Assembly: GCA_025765595.1 (NCBI GenBank)
Contig: JAIVFH010000182.1
Location: 1 to 54,923 of the forward strand
Direction of reading: 5' to 3'
DNA: 54,923 nucleotides
From: Obelidium mucronatum
Lineage: Eukaryota; Chytridiomycota; Chytridiomycetes; Chytridiales; Chytriomycetaceae
The position numbers and the translations under genes were made by a program. How positions within the stretch are numbered: the first letter of the stretch is position 1; every line of letters begins with the position of its first letter. The notes under the pieces are model-generated. The model was given only the letters and a program-made list of their open reading frames with translations. It searched no databases and was not told the origin of the DNA. This document shows, piece after piece, positions 41,388-52,604 of the stretch.

Positions 41388-42431
41388 TGTGAGATGCCGC
41401 TAGGGCACTCACTGGGGTTTGAACCGGGAGTTAATGTTAGCAGTTGTAAATAGTTGTTTTTATTCATTCGTTATCTCTTTCGCATTTATTGTAATTATTC
41501 TCTTTGGTTGAGAGATTTGCGGGGGATCGACATTGAATAAAGTGAAGTAGTTGTGAATCAGAGTTGACACTCAGTTCAAAGAACTCCGCGAGCATTGCTA
41601 CTGACTGGATAGTCACGCGTAAGCCCAAAAGCACCATAAGGGGGACGTCCGGGTCCCCTGAACTGGCCAGCGGAGAGGGTACGCGTACCAACTGATTTGG
41701 TGGGGCACTTGCGAGACACTTCCTACAAGGTTCACCGTCCTGAAGGCTCAGGACGTGCTGGGGGCGCGGTTTACGCGTCACATGACCAGCACAGGGGCTC
41801 TATACTTGTAAGCAATGATACTAAATGGGTTTAGTGGTAGGCGTCACTCGAAGAGAGCGGTGGGGCTAGATCCAAGTCATACCTTTAGCGCCAATCTGGG
41901 GATCTGCGGCAGCGAGTAATGATCTAACGCAGGGATTAACTGGACCTCTCATAGCGGGAAACTGGGTGGAAGCCGTACCTCACATGGAGTCGGGTGAAAC
42001 GGGCCACGCGCGAGGGAACCGAGAAAGTCCAGGAAGCACAGACTGGGTGATGTCATTGAACCAGAGATGGAGAGGATCTGACGCGGATGTGAGGCGTTGT
42101 TGAACGCGATCTGACGCGAAGACTCCTCCAGTTACCATAAGTAGCGGAAAGAGCATGCGAGGGGAATTAGTTATTTATTTATTTATTTATGTGTTTATTC
42201 TGTTATTATTCGTTTATTTATTTATTGTTTTACTAATCCCTTGAGCCTTGAGACAGTGCGGGCAGCTTTGATAAGCAATTCCAATATCAGGGACCGTTGG
42301 AATTTCACAACTTACTAATCCCCAGGAATACGCTGAGTGTTTATTTTAATTTAGTTAATTGGTTTTCTCTAGTGGCAAAGGACTGTGCCACTACTGTTAA
42401 ACAATAAACAATTCCTAAGCGGTTTCTGGCA
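41388..42431 (+). repeat. 5' LTR, right copy
   Basis: 1,044 bp, same as the left LTRs. The antisense 105-codon frame is at 41464-41781. Confidence 0.95.
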
Positions 42432-43438
42432 AAGGGGGGCCCAACCTTAAAAGCGATTATAATTGGGTTGCATCGGAATGTTGCGACTTGCTCTCTTGCA
42501 GCTTGTCTGCTTTACGGCTTGACCGTATTTATTTTTGAATAAATTCTAAAACCACGCAGAAAGTTAACTGCCTGGCTTTATAGCAATATGTTATTTAGTA
42601 TGCTGAGGGTTTGATCCAGGTTTTGCTTATATGGAAAAGTAAAATTAGCGGAAGAGGGATTCGAACTGAGAGTTCCTGCTTCAGACCATGACATTATGAC
42701 CAAACTATTTTCTATTTTTAATTCTGTAAAAGAACTGTCAGAATACATCAACGTTATCACAAAGTCATAAGTCTGATTTCTTCACTTGAGCCACATCTAA
42801 AAGGATCGAATGATTCAGTTTAATTGTTCCAAATTATAACATCCCACTTGGGCTCACGCCTGAGAAGAAATTAAGATCCATAGTTAAATCACTGGCGACA
42901 GAAGATGAATAAATTAGAACTTACCTTGGGATTACTATGGCTCCGAGGAGTGTATTGTTCAAGTTGTACATGGAACAACTGAACAAATTGATAGCGATCA
43001 AGTCAATCTGACTCATCAGTCAGCCTTTCTCAGGTTCATATCTCTAGAGAACAGGTAGGGCGTGCACTCCCAGACCCCAGAACTGTCGAGATGAATCCCC
43101 TGAGAGCGGGCAGAGCAGATTCAAGATATCAGAACTGAAAAAGAAAAAGAAGAAATTTCAAAAATGTCTCGAATTTATATGGCGAATTTGAAATGATGAT
43201 AGAAAGGCAGAAATTTCCAATTACTTCAATGGAGTGTTAGCATTTGGTAATATTGCAACTCTGAGATTGAATGCCCGAGGTTCAGTCCCAGCGCATACTT
43301 CCTTTTTTTTAAAATGCGGAAGTAGTGAAAATTCTTTTTCTCTCTTTTTGTCTTGTCAGTTATCAAAACAAAGAAAAATTCTCTTTTTCCCTCTGAATAG
43401 GGGATTTTCTATCGATTGACAATTTTACAAAAAGTTAG
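42432..43438 (+). other. 5' leader of the retrotransposon, right copy
   Basis: Mirror of 34289-35305, with the same tRNA-like parts except for a ~10-base loss near 42700. A possible sense exon at about 42927-43054 ends in AG|GTAGGG and gives protein-like sequence ('SEECIVQVVHGTTEQ'), which could be an upstream exon of ORF1. Confidence 0.4.
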
Positions 43439-44647
43439 ATCAAAAATGTCACATGCACCACCCCAAACAACCCCAAGAAGTTTTCTGAAGTTGTTTCATC
43501 ACAAGGCAACCCCACTCAGGCTGTTCCGGCACCACCCACGGCCCCTTCACCCATGGATGTGGATACTGTGGTGGCCCAGAAAGTTAGAGTAGAATCTGAT
43601 CGTGTGAGAAAGGCAGCCACCAGCGACTACAAACTACCAGCCCCAGAAATACTGCGTTCCTCAGTCTCGCGAATTGTATGAACACTAGTCTATAACACAT
43701 CCGGGGATGCTACCTTCCTAAATTTTTATTGTTTTTAAGCCACAAACCCCCAGTCAAGTTAATATTTTTATTTTTTTCTGGTAGTTAACCAAGCTGCGCC
43801 AAGAGCTAGAGGAAGCAAAACGCGAAAAGGAAGCTGAGGCTTTGAGAGCCTCTGTTCTGGAGCAAGAACGCGTCCAATTGGAAGCCGACGCGAAGGCGTT
43901 CCGAGAACAGCAAAGACGTGCTGAAGCTGAAGCAGCTGAAAAAGCCGCTGCTGCTGTTCGCGAGGAGCAAGAAAAGCTGGCCAACTTACGCGAATTAGTA
44001 GGTGAAGCTATTCACATTAACAATGTTCGCGAAGCGGTGAAAAGTTTACCTGAGCTTGAAAGAAAGTGGAGTGCCAAGGCCGCCCTCCTACAATATTGGC
44101 CAAGCCAACCAGAGTTCCAAGCCATTGAAACTTTGTACACAACCCTAGAAGAAGAAAAGAAGAAACTTTCGAGTATGTTTGTTTATATTTTTTTATTACT
44201 ATTTGTGGTATTCTGCCACTTCGCGGCTTTGATCCGCGTGCAGCTTGTCTGCTTTACGGTTTTATACCGTATTATTGTCTCATACCCACTGACATTCCCC
44301 AAAACTATAGAAAGGGATATTTTTCGTCAGCAAAGCTGGGAACGTCGCACTCGCGAGAAAACAGACTTCTTGAATGATGTGCGCGAACGCTCTCACCAGG
44401 GACCTGTGGACATCCAACAGGAAGCCGTCGCACACGTAAGCTTCATCGCGACAATGAACAAACAGCAGAATGCCGATCGCGCTGCAAAAGCCGCTGAAAA
44501 ACGCCGCCGCGGTATGGCTCGCAAATATGTGGTATTTTTAGTAATATTTTACTTTATTTCCCATCAGATGATGAGAGCACTGACGCAAACAGAAATCCTG
44601 TTGATGGTGGTTATTATCGCCGTGAGGGCAGAAGAAACAATAATTAA
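43439..44647 (+). CDS. ORF1: intron-containing coiled-coil gene, right copy (uninterrupted)
   Basis: Exons 43439-43675, 43785-44172, 44311-44511 and 44568-44647 with introns of 109, 138 and 56 bp (GTATGA...GGTAG, GTATGT...CTATAG, GTATGG...CATCAG). Splicing removes three hydrophobic low-complexity stretches that read through in one frame, and leaves a hydrophilic coiled-coil protein of about 263 residues from Met at 43553. The frame change at the last junction, to a DES...NNN tail ending in TAA, argues strongly for real splicing. An RNA-copied element cannot keep introns in genomic RNA that is fully spliced, so a subgenomic spliced message is implied (inference). Confidence 0.65.
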
Positions 44648-45029
44648 CTGTTTCAAACTTACTTTGTGTAGTTTCAATTCGAAAATAAAAGCTTTTTTGA
44701 ACGTGTTAGGATTCACACCTTGTCTAAATGTACTAAGAATAATGGTTAATTTGTATTTAAGAATAATATTATCTGTCAACCTATTTGGATTGTTTCTGGT
44801 GACTCTGGCAGGATTGCCTGTGGTTGGTGGTTTAATAAATCCAGAATTGTCACATCGCGAAGACCCATATGTTGTGAGTCTCTCTTTCCTGATCTACAGC
44901 ATCTTAACGCTGTTCATTATTATCATGATTATTTTAATCATTGTGGGATTAACTTCCTTGTTTTATTCAACGCGATCACGATTGCGTCCTAGGCTTGAAA
45001 ACAATAAAGACACAGTCAAGTTTGACGTC

Positions 45030-46169
45030 ATGACGAGGACTTTGAAGATTGTCAAGTCTGAATCACCACAAGTGCAGTGGGCTAGGAACGGCCGTGAGCT
45101 CTCAGCACAGCACAAAGAGACACTGTATTACTGTCTTTGGAATGCAGTCGCGTACTTCAAAGAAACCTACCCTGAACCATACGACTACGACCGCCTCATG
45201 GAAATGGTTCGTGACCTCTCCCAATTGGATGAGGATACAGAGGTTGATCAGTCCGCGTTTGCGGAGTTGTCGCTGGGTATCGGACATCCGGACAACTACA
45301 CCACCTTCGACATGGCCGGTACTAATCTAGCTACGCGACGTGCAACTATTCGCTTACGTGTTGAAAACGCGAGACAGCAGGAAGAAACGCGTCCGATGCC
45401 TCCCCGCAGTCATGCGGGCGTTTCGGAAAATAGGGGGACAGCAGCCGCTGCCACCAATTCAGCACCGGGAACTGTCAATATCAACGTAGTTGGTTTTGAA
45501 AACGCGTTCAGAGAGAACCAAATGGTTTCATCGGCTCACAAGACCAACTTGGCCACATTGAAGAAAATTTTATTGACCAATGATTCGGCTCTGAGATGGG
45601 GCAAGTTTATTGACTCAGTTATGACCCAGCAAATTGGTGCAAATGCTACGTACCATTCTCAAGATGAAGTTATTAGGTCTTTGGTTATGTGTGGTGTTGC
45701 CGGTGATGCAACCGCAAACCGATTCTTTGAATTTATGGAGGTGGATTCCACCTTTAGTTCCTACAAACGCTACTTCAAAGAAGTTTTTAACAATCCTGAG
45801 ACTGTTGCTAGACACCGTGAAGCGGTTAGTTTGTGGAAATGGAGTTCAGCCGATGCTATATTGGAACAACAATATTTGGAATTGATGAATGGACGTCTTG
45901 CAATGCCCTTCACTAATACTGAGTTAAAAAACTCCTACCTTTCGGGCCTTCGTAGGGACTACGAAAGATTCCATACTAAAGTCATCCACACTACTATTTC
46001 AGTACCTGGTGTTGGTCGCCTTGACTACCTAGACCCTCAGGTGTCTGTGCGTGACATTGCAGAATACTTGCGCGGTCAAGGGATGTCTGCTAAATCTAGT
46101 TCATCAAAATTAGAGAATAAGTCTAGTCGCGAATCGTATCTCCAATATGGAGCGACTTTTGGCTTCTAA
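45030..46169 (+). CDS. Gag capsid-like protein, right copy
   Basis: Same length (379 residues) and almost the same sequence as 27837-28976. The upstream hydrophobic frame extension is also shared (44648-45029). Confidence 0.65.
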   Translation: MTRTLKIVKSESPQVQWARNGRELSAQHKETLYYCLWNAVAYFKETYPEPYDYDRLMEMVRDLSQLDEDTEVDQSAFAELSLGIGHPDNYTTFDMAGTNLATRRATIRLRVENARQQEETRPMPPRSHAGVSENRGTAAAATNSAPGTVNINVVGFENAFRENQMVSSAHKTNLATLKKILLTNDSALRWGKFIDSVMTQQIGANATYHSQDEVIRSLVMCGVAGDATANRFFEFMEVDSTFSSYKRYFKEVFNNPETVARHREAVSLWKWSSADAILEQQYLELMNGRLAMPFTNTELKNSYLSGLRRDYERFHTKVIHTTISVPGVGRLDYLDPQVSVRDIAEYLRGQGMSAKSSSSKLENKSSRESYLQYGATFGF

Positions 46170-46218
46170 GTCTTTGAGCGCGCGAGAGAGAACTCCTGAT
46201 GCGCCCCGCATACTTTAA

Positions 46219-47157
46219 CCACAGCGTTATATTGGTGTCCCTTCAACTCCCACCTACGGAGCAAAGAAACCATCTCTTAATGAAGTTATTAAACCTTTGA
46301 AGCAGGAAACCAACATTAGTGAGTTGGAAACTTCTCCGGATCATATAGATGATCTTGCGAGTGAAGCGGAAGAAGCTAAACTCTGTGAATTTATGACCTA
46401 CATGAATGTGGAGGAACGCTCTCGCTTTACTAAGGAGAAAGTTTGCTGTTACCGTTGTGGTGGTTTGGGGCATATGAGCCGCGATCCTGAATGCCCCAAG
46501 AATCAACCTTCTTGTAAGACTGAAGTTATTAATATAATTAAGGAAATTATTGAAGATGTTTTAAACACAGAGAATCCCCAAGTCCCTTCTTCTACTGAGT
46601 TTTCTTCCAATTTTATTGAGGCTTCAGAGTCACCGATGTTTGACCATTCAAATATTTCTAGAGCTGATGGCTGTTTTAATTCAAATAAAATTGATGTCGT
46701 TGAGTGTGTTACATGTGATGAAGTAAACGGCACATTGGAGTTGAGTGGAGCCTCAACTTGCAATTCACTTAAGGATAAACCCCTCCTCTCACTTTCTTTT
46801 GAAATGGAAGGAACTATTGAGGATTTTAGCGACTCCCTTGCACTGGAGGCTCAGGATGAACCTTCATTAAGGAACCAATGGAAAGTTGTGGTGAAACCAC
46901 AACTCCCCTTGCCGCTGAGACACAAAAAGAGCGTCATCTTATTATCCCTCAAAGACAAGAAACTAACTAGACCAAAGGCTGTTTGTTTTAATGATTCTGT
47001 TATGGCTAGATTTGAGGACAACTCTTATGCAACAACAAAGCTCTGTACTGATCCCTCAAAAAGTTACAACAACTTTATGAGAAACGCTATTAAAAAGAAC
47101 TCACGAAAACAGTTGTACGGTGTTGCTACTGTGAATGCCTGGGTTGGTGGTGTTTGA
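46219..47157 (+). CDS. Zinc-knuckle ORF, right copy
   Basis: Mirror of 26849-27787 with the CCHC knuckle. Bounded by a TAA at 46216-46218 and a TGA at 47155-47157. The same frame upstream of the TAA ('MERLLASKSLSARERTPD') overlaps the last gag codons, so a shift out of gag plus readthrough of two stops would be needed for one polyprotein. Confidence 0.75.
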   Translation, partial: PQRYIGVPSTPTYGAKKPSLNEVIKPLKQETNISELETSPDHIDDLASEAEEAKLCEFMTYMNVEERSRFTKEKVCCYRCGGLGHMSRDPECPKNQPSCKTEVINIIKEIIEDVLNTENPQVPSSTEFSSNFIEASESPMFDHSNISRADGCFNSNKIDVVECVTCDEVNGTLELSGASTCNSLKDKPLLSLSFEMEGTIEDFSDSLALEAQDEPSLRNQWKVVVKPQLPLPLRHKKSVILLSLKDKKLTRPKAVCFNDSVMARFEDNSYATTKLCTDPSKSYNNFMRNAIKKNSRKQLYGVATVNAWVGGV

Positions 47158-48393
47158 ATTGACAAATTACTGATAGATTCAGGTAGCAATCACAGTGTTA
47201 TGGATTGGAATTTCTTCCAAAGACTTCCTAAGAGTCACACATTCTACAAAGAAACGCGTAACATCACAAACCGTGGTATAGGAGGACGTGTTCCAGTCTT
47301 AGGGTACTGTTTTGTTAAAACGAATCTTGGTGAATCTAGTGTTGGAGGAAGTAAAATTGTAAAGTATACTTTATTACCTGAATGTCCTCGAGGTGTACTG
47401 CTCGGTACACCTGAGTGTGATCTCTTTGAGATAGACATTTGTTTCTCATCAGATTGCATTTTTTGGGGACCACCTGAAAGTCCTACTGCATCCCGCAAGC
47501 ACTATACCTGTAGTGACGATGAACTGGGTTTGGAGTCGCTCACTGTTGAGGTGAAAGCAAACCCCTTGCCGCGCAAATGTGCTCCTTTGGAATACTACAC
47601 TAATTTGCCTGTAGAATTGACTCCGGAGAGTGCTCTCCATGAACTCTACTTGGACGAGGATGTAGTCATCCCCAAGAACAGACAAGCCGATATTAAAATT
47701 CGTTTACCTTTCGAAACGGATATCAGCCAATTGCGTTTAGATAAAAGGATATTTGTTAACATTATCCCTGAATTGTTAGAGAAGGGGATATTCTTCCCTA
47801 AGCTTGTTGTAGAATCTGAAGAACTACTCAAGGGACCCTTAGAATTGAAGGTTTTTTACCATGGTACTAAGAAAAGTCTCCACCTACCCAGCTCTATGAC
47901 CATTGCACTTGTTGAGGGTGGAGGACAATACGAAGTTAATACTGTCGAAGTCCCTATGGCAATTGCTAATGATCAACTGGCCTTGGCTCACATGCAGATG
48001 GAGGTTACTCTGGCACAGCCTGCTGACACTGTGTCGTTCTATACTCATTTGGAGAACAAACTTGGAGAGACCATACCACTTGACTCCCAGGAGGAGCCTC
48101 TTGAAATGCCCTCTTTAGATGTTCAACTAGAAGAAGAGGAAGAAGACATTGATTTCATACCTTTAGTGTTTACTGCTGACGAATTAGACCTTATAGTTCC
48201 ACCAACTGCTGCCCCACCTAGGGTCAGGGAGATCTATAACTTGCGTGAGTTGGTACCCAACATACCAAGGAAAGTTTTACGTTCTAGGAAGCGCATTCGT
48301 AAGTTTGTTTCCAACCTTGGAGAATTTCCTATGGCAGAAAGAAACGTCATCATGAATTCAATCCCAATGGATGATACCTCAAAAGAAGATTAA
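47158..48393 (+). CDS. Aspartic protease and linker, right copy
   Basis: 'LLIDSGSNHSV' active site immediately after the TGA, then the acidic linker. Differs from the left copy by a handful of residues. It overlaps the RT frame by 23 nt. Confidence 0.75.
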   Translation: MDKLLIDSGSNHSVMDWNFFQRLPKSHTFYKETRNITNRGIGGRVPVLGYCFVKTNLGESSVGGSKIVKYTLLPECPRGVLLGTPECDLFEIDICFSSDCIFWGPPESPTASRKHYTCSDDELGLESLTVEVKANPLPRKCAPLEYYTNLPVELTPESALHELYLDEDVVIPKNRQADIKIRLPFETDISQLRLDKRIFVNIIPELLEKGIFFPKLVVESEELLKGPLELKVFYHGTKKSLHLPSSMTIALVEGGGQYEVNTVEVPMAIANDQLALAHMQMEVTLAQPADTVSFYTHLENKLGETIPLDSQEEPLEMPSLDVQLEEEEEDIDFIPLVFTADELDLIVPPTAAPPRVREIYNLRELVPNIPRKVLRSRKRIRKFVSNLGEFPMAERNVIMNSIPMDDTSKED

Positions 48394-49702
48394 CAATACT
48401 ATGAGCCTGAAGAGGATGCAAAAACAAACGAAGAGCTCCTTGCTAAATTTAAACCTTGATGCCCTTGATAGGAAGGACATTAAAGACAAATTGATTACTC
48501 TAATTCTTAAATATCGTGCTGTATTTTCGCAGTACATGAAATCTGGAACTAAAGATGTCCCTCCACATGAAATCAACCTAAAGCCAGGTGCGCTGGCACC
48601 CCATTCAGCGCCATACCCCGAAGGAACTGGGCGCATGCAGATTTTGAGAGAGCATATTCAGAAGATGCTAGAAGATGGAATTATCCGCCCCTCAAAATCA
48701 CAATATTCTTCCCCCGTTGTATTGGCCAAGAAGCCTGATGGCAGTTGGCGTTTCTGTGTGGATTACAGAAAAATTAATGATATTACCGTACCTTTTAGGT
48801 ATCCTCTGCCTAACATTACTGATGTGTTTATGATTGTCGGGCATAAAATGTACTTCAGCAGTGTTGACCTACAAAGTGGTTTTTGGCAAGTCCCACTCGC
48901 TGAAAGCAGTAAGGAGAAAACAGCATTTATCTCTTCCCAAGGCCTCTATGAGTTTGAAGTGTTACCATTTGGCCTTACAAATGCCCCACCCTCCTTCCAA
49001 CACTTGATGGATGTTGTACTTGCAGGATATACATTTTTATTCTGTATGGTTTATATAGATGATGTCATTATATTCTCTAATGATGCTGATGAGCACCTCA
49101 AACACATTGAGATGATTCTTGAGCGAATGCAAGAATACAACTTAAAGATTAAGCCTTCAAAATGTCAATTCTTCTTTACAGAATTACCTTTCTTAGGTCA
49201 TGTTCTTTCTCGTGATGGAATCCGCATGGACCCCAGCAAAATCACTAAGCTTGAAAATTGGCCAGCCCCACGCAATGTGAAGCAATTGCAGTCTTTCCTT
49301 GGTTTTGCCAATTATTTCAAGAGGTTTGTGAAGAACTTCACACACATAGCATTGCCATTATACAATCTATTGAAAGCTGATACAGCTTGGAGTTGGACAT
49401 TTGAGTGCAATGAAGCTTTTAAAGGGCTTATATCAAAGTTACAGCAAGACATAGTCCTTGTTGATCCATCACAGGAACCTGGTGATGTAAATGAATTTAT
49501 TATCAAATGTGACGCTTCTAAGCATGCGCTGGGAGCTGCACTTTATCTTAAGAGCAAAGATGGCCTTAAGTCATCCAGAAAACCTGTTGCTTTCATTTCA
49601 CGGACATTGTCTGAAGTGGAGCAGAGATATTCCAACACAGATCGTGAAGGTCTTGCATGTGTATGGGCTGTAAATACCTTTGACAGATGGGTATTTGGTT
49701 GA
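48371..49702 (+). CDS. Reverse transcriptase-RNase H, right copy
   Basis: All RT motifs as on the left, with the YIDD box, and an RNase H that continues in frame ('YSNTDREGLACVWAVN') until a TGA at 49700-49702. The stop sits where Ty3 RNase H normally has a Lys/Arg before 'TIETDH', so it splits RNase H before its third acidic residue. The catalytic stretch reads 'KCDASKH' here against 'ECDASKH' on the left. Confidence 0.9.
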   Translation: MIPQKKINNTMSLKRMQKQTKSSLLNLNLDALDRKDIKDKLITLILKYRAVFSQYMKSGTKDVPPHEINLKPGALAPHSAPYPEGTGRMQILREHIQKMLEDGIIRPSKSQYSSPVVLAKKPDGSWRFCVDYRKINDITVPFRYPLPNITDVFMIVGHKMYFSSVDLQSGFWQVPLAESSKEKTAFISSQGLYEFEVLPFGLTNAPPSFQHLMDVVLAGYTFLFCMVYIDDVIIFSNDADEHLKHIEMILERMQEYNLKIKPSKCQFFFTELPFLGHVLSRDGIRMDPSKITKLENWPAPRNVKQLQSFLGFANYFKRFVKNFTHIALPLYNLLKADTAWSWTFECNEAFKGLISKLQQDIVLVDPSQEPGDVNEFIIKCDASKHALGAALYLKSKDGLKSSRKPVAFISRTLSEVEQRYSNTDREGLACVWAVNTFDRWVFG

Positions 49703-51892
49703 AAAATAACAATTGAGACAGATCATTCAGCCCTGATACCTTTGTTTAAGAAAGGTGAACTAACCGGTAGATTTGCTAGATGGGCTTATGCCCTAAGCAA
49801 TTACAACATTACTCTCACCCATGTTGCAGGAAAAAACCAAATTGTGGCTGACACCTTATCCAGGGTGAACATTCACTCCAATGTTAAACTGCCAGAAGAA
49901 GTTGAAACTACCAACGCAGAAACATCATTTTGTTTCAAAGATGACTTCATTCTTGAAAAAGAGGGTAAATGGTCAGAGAATGACCAAGGGGTTGAGTTAC
50001 CCCCATTAATTTCGATGACTCAAGCATTAATTTATGGCTTAAAGGGTAACCGCTCACACTATGAGTTGGAATATGCAAAGAAAGAATATTTGCACCACTA
50101 TGAAACACTGGTGGGAGAAGCGGTTGATGAAACTCAGAAGCTAATTAGCGATCTTTCCAAACGCATTCTAATAAACCGCTCAAAAGATAATCGAATCAAA
50201 TCTATGACAGATCTACAAAAGGTGCCAAAACAACCTGTAAAGCCTTTTAAGGCTGAGGGACATAGCCTCAATGTAGTGACTTGGAATATCAATGGATTAA
50301 GACAGTTACTAAAAAAGTACATTAAAGAAAACAAGCTGGATAAAGAAGCTGTTGACAAACAATTGTCGCTCTTCTTCAACTCAATGGGAAGCAGTATCAT
50401 CTGCCTCCAAGAGACGCGGATGGGCACTGATAACAAAAGTAAGAAATTATTTGAAGCTATGAGCAAACTTGAAGAGTGGAATTGTCACTTTAACGACAAA
50501 ACCCTGGGGTATGCAGGTGTTGCCATCATTTGGCGACGCGAACTTGCACATCAAGTTGAGGAGAGTTCCATTCAAAATGGAATGTACAACTCCAGAGCTG
50601 AGGACGAGGGTCGAATTATTACTTTAACAATTGGAGAAGTAGCAGTGACAACTGCTTACATTCCTAGTGGTATGCGTACAGATGAAAGGCAGGAGTATAA
50701 ACTGCAATTCCTAAACAGTTTCAAGGAGCATTGTAGCAAACTACAGGAAACACACCTTGTTATAGCCACTGGCAACTTCAATATAGCCCCCTCCAATAAG
50801 GATGTACTTCTGTTTGTGATGGAGGAATGTCTCACTGAACGATTTCGTTCAACTATAACCAAAGTTGAGCAAGAATGGTTTGCGTCCATGCTTAACAATT
50901 TCCATGATAGCTTTAGAGTTAAGCACCCTTTGGATATGGGGGGAACCTGGACCTTAAAGACCGTGGACCAAAAGGAGTATCCTTTCTGGAGAATTGACCA
51001 TATACTCATTGATAAACGTATTGAGCCTTGTTATTTTGATGTTCGAGTGGACTCTAGTACTAACATGAGTGACCACTTACGCCTGCGAGCTGATATCAAG
51101 TTAGATCACTTAAAACTCGACTTTGGTGCTGTAGAAAAAACCGATTGGGTCTCTCCTGAAATGACAAGGGGGGATTATGCAACATATCAATCTGAATTCC
51201 TGGAGTGCAACTTGGGTTTCACTACATTACCTCTCTTTGGTTTTGACACTAAGCGCATTCGTGAACTTCAGCTTGCAGATCCTATTTTTGGACCCATTAT
51301 TAGATATCGGGAAGAAGGTATTGTTCCTGAAAACAAGGAGCCTGAGATGATGGCCTTAGGATCAAAGTATTTAGTGTTGGATAATCAAGGGCTCTTATAC
51401 CGTGTCTCAGACATAGCTTCTGCTACTATGCGTCGTATGCCTGGCCGAATAGCATTGTGTGTACCAGATGGTCTTCGAAGGGAGATCTTAGAAAAGCATC
51501 ATGATGACTTGTTCAGTGGCCACTTGGGTACTTCCAAAATCCTACCCTCATTACTTGACAGGTTTTGGTGGCCCTCCATTATAAGTGATTTGAAAAACCA
51601 TATCCAGTCTTGCGAGGATTGCCAAAAGTCTAAGGATTATGCAGCTAGGACTGGCTTTGTGCATCCTATTCCACTTGGTGAGTATCCCTGGGAAAGAGTC
51701 TTTGTTGACTTCATGGGACCCCTGACTGAGTCAGCCTCGCACAATCGGTATGTCATGGTAATTGTAGACAGTTTCACAAAATGGGCTGAAGCAGTTCCTT
51801 TGCCTAATTTGTCTGCCAAGACTGTTTGCGAAGCCTTGGTAAAAGAAGTGTTTACAAGAACGGGGGGTACCTGTATTTGTTCATTCAGATAA
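49703..51892 (+). pseudogene. Pol: RNase H end, EEP domain and integrase, right copy (frameshifted in integrase)
   Basis: Same domain order as 20999-24303. The EEP domain spans about 50270-51121 with the same Asn in 'GNFN'. Integrase zinc finger and first Asp are intact. A sixth G in the run near 51868 shifts the frame just before the second catalytic Asp. Confidence 0.85.
50270..51121 (+). other. EEP endonuclease domain inside Pol (right copy)
   Basis: Same residues as in the left copy, uninterrupted. The left and right copies are not independent evidence, because they arose by duplication. Confidence 0.85.
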
Positions 51893-51902
51893 CGGCCCTC
51901 CA

Positions 51903-52604
51903 TTGGACGATGACTTAATGAAACAAGTGAGTAAGGTGATGGGGTTCTATAAAACCTTCACAGCACCATACTGGCCCCGGGCTAACGGACCTGTGGAGAG
52001 GTTAATCAAGACCTTATCCCAGGAGTTACGAGCTTACATTAATCAGTATGATTTTAATAATTGGGATGATATTCTACCCTTCATTCTGTTTGCATATTGC
52101 ACACATGTTCACTCGTCAACTAGCGAAACACCTTTCTTCATGTATCATGGCCGTGATGCACGTCTACCCTCTGATGCCTTCTTTGGCATCAGTCCTGATG
52201 ACCCCTTGTATCCTAAACCGGCCCAGGCCATTAGGGATATAGTCCCCATCTCAGAAGAGGATGAAGAGATAGAGTCTTTTGTATGTTCATGGGGCTGTGG
52301 TAAAGCTTGGGATGAGTACAAATTTCCAAAAATTGCAGTGGCACAGTTTAGTAGCCTAAAACAATTTCAGGATAAATGCTGTAAGCAAATTCACGGTTTC
52401 CACAAGGACGAGAAGCTATTTATCACGTTGAAAGATGTCTTTGAGCATTTCAAACTCGATGTCTTGTGTATATCTTTTGACCCTCGTGCTAAGAAAACAT
52501 CAAAGTATGATTTTCCGGGGTATTTTTACCTTAACAACTCTTTGGGAGAATTCTGGAAAGTTTGTTGTAATCAGGACTCCCATTTGCGCTATAGAAATGG
52601 ATGA
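51903..52604 (+). pseudogene. Integrase core end and following region, right copy
   Basis: Continues the integrase ('SKVMGFYKTFTAPYWPRA', Glu in 'GPVERL') in the shifted frame. It ends at TGA soon after a 317-bp deletion near 52540, which removes the first part of a ~110-residue region found on the left. Confidence 0.8.

Noticed and set aside
44648..45029. Possible membrane-spanning N-terminal extension of Gag
   Set aside because: AT-rich and of low complexity; more likely leader between ORF1 and gag. Kept only as a note.
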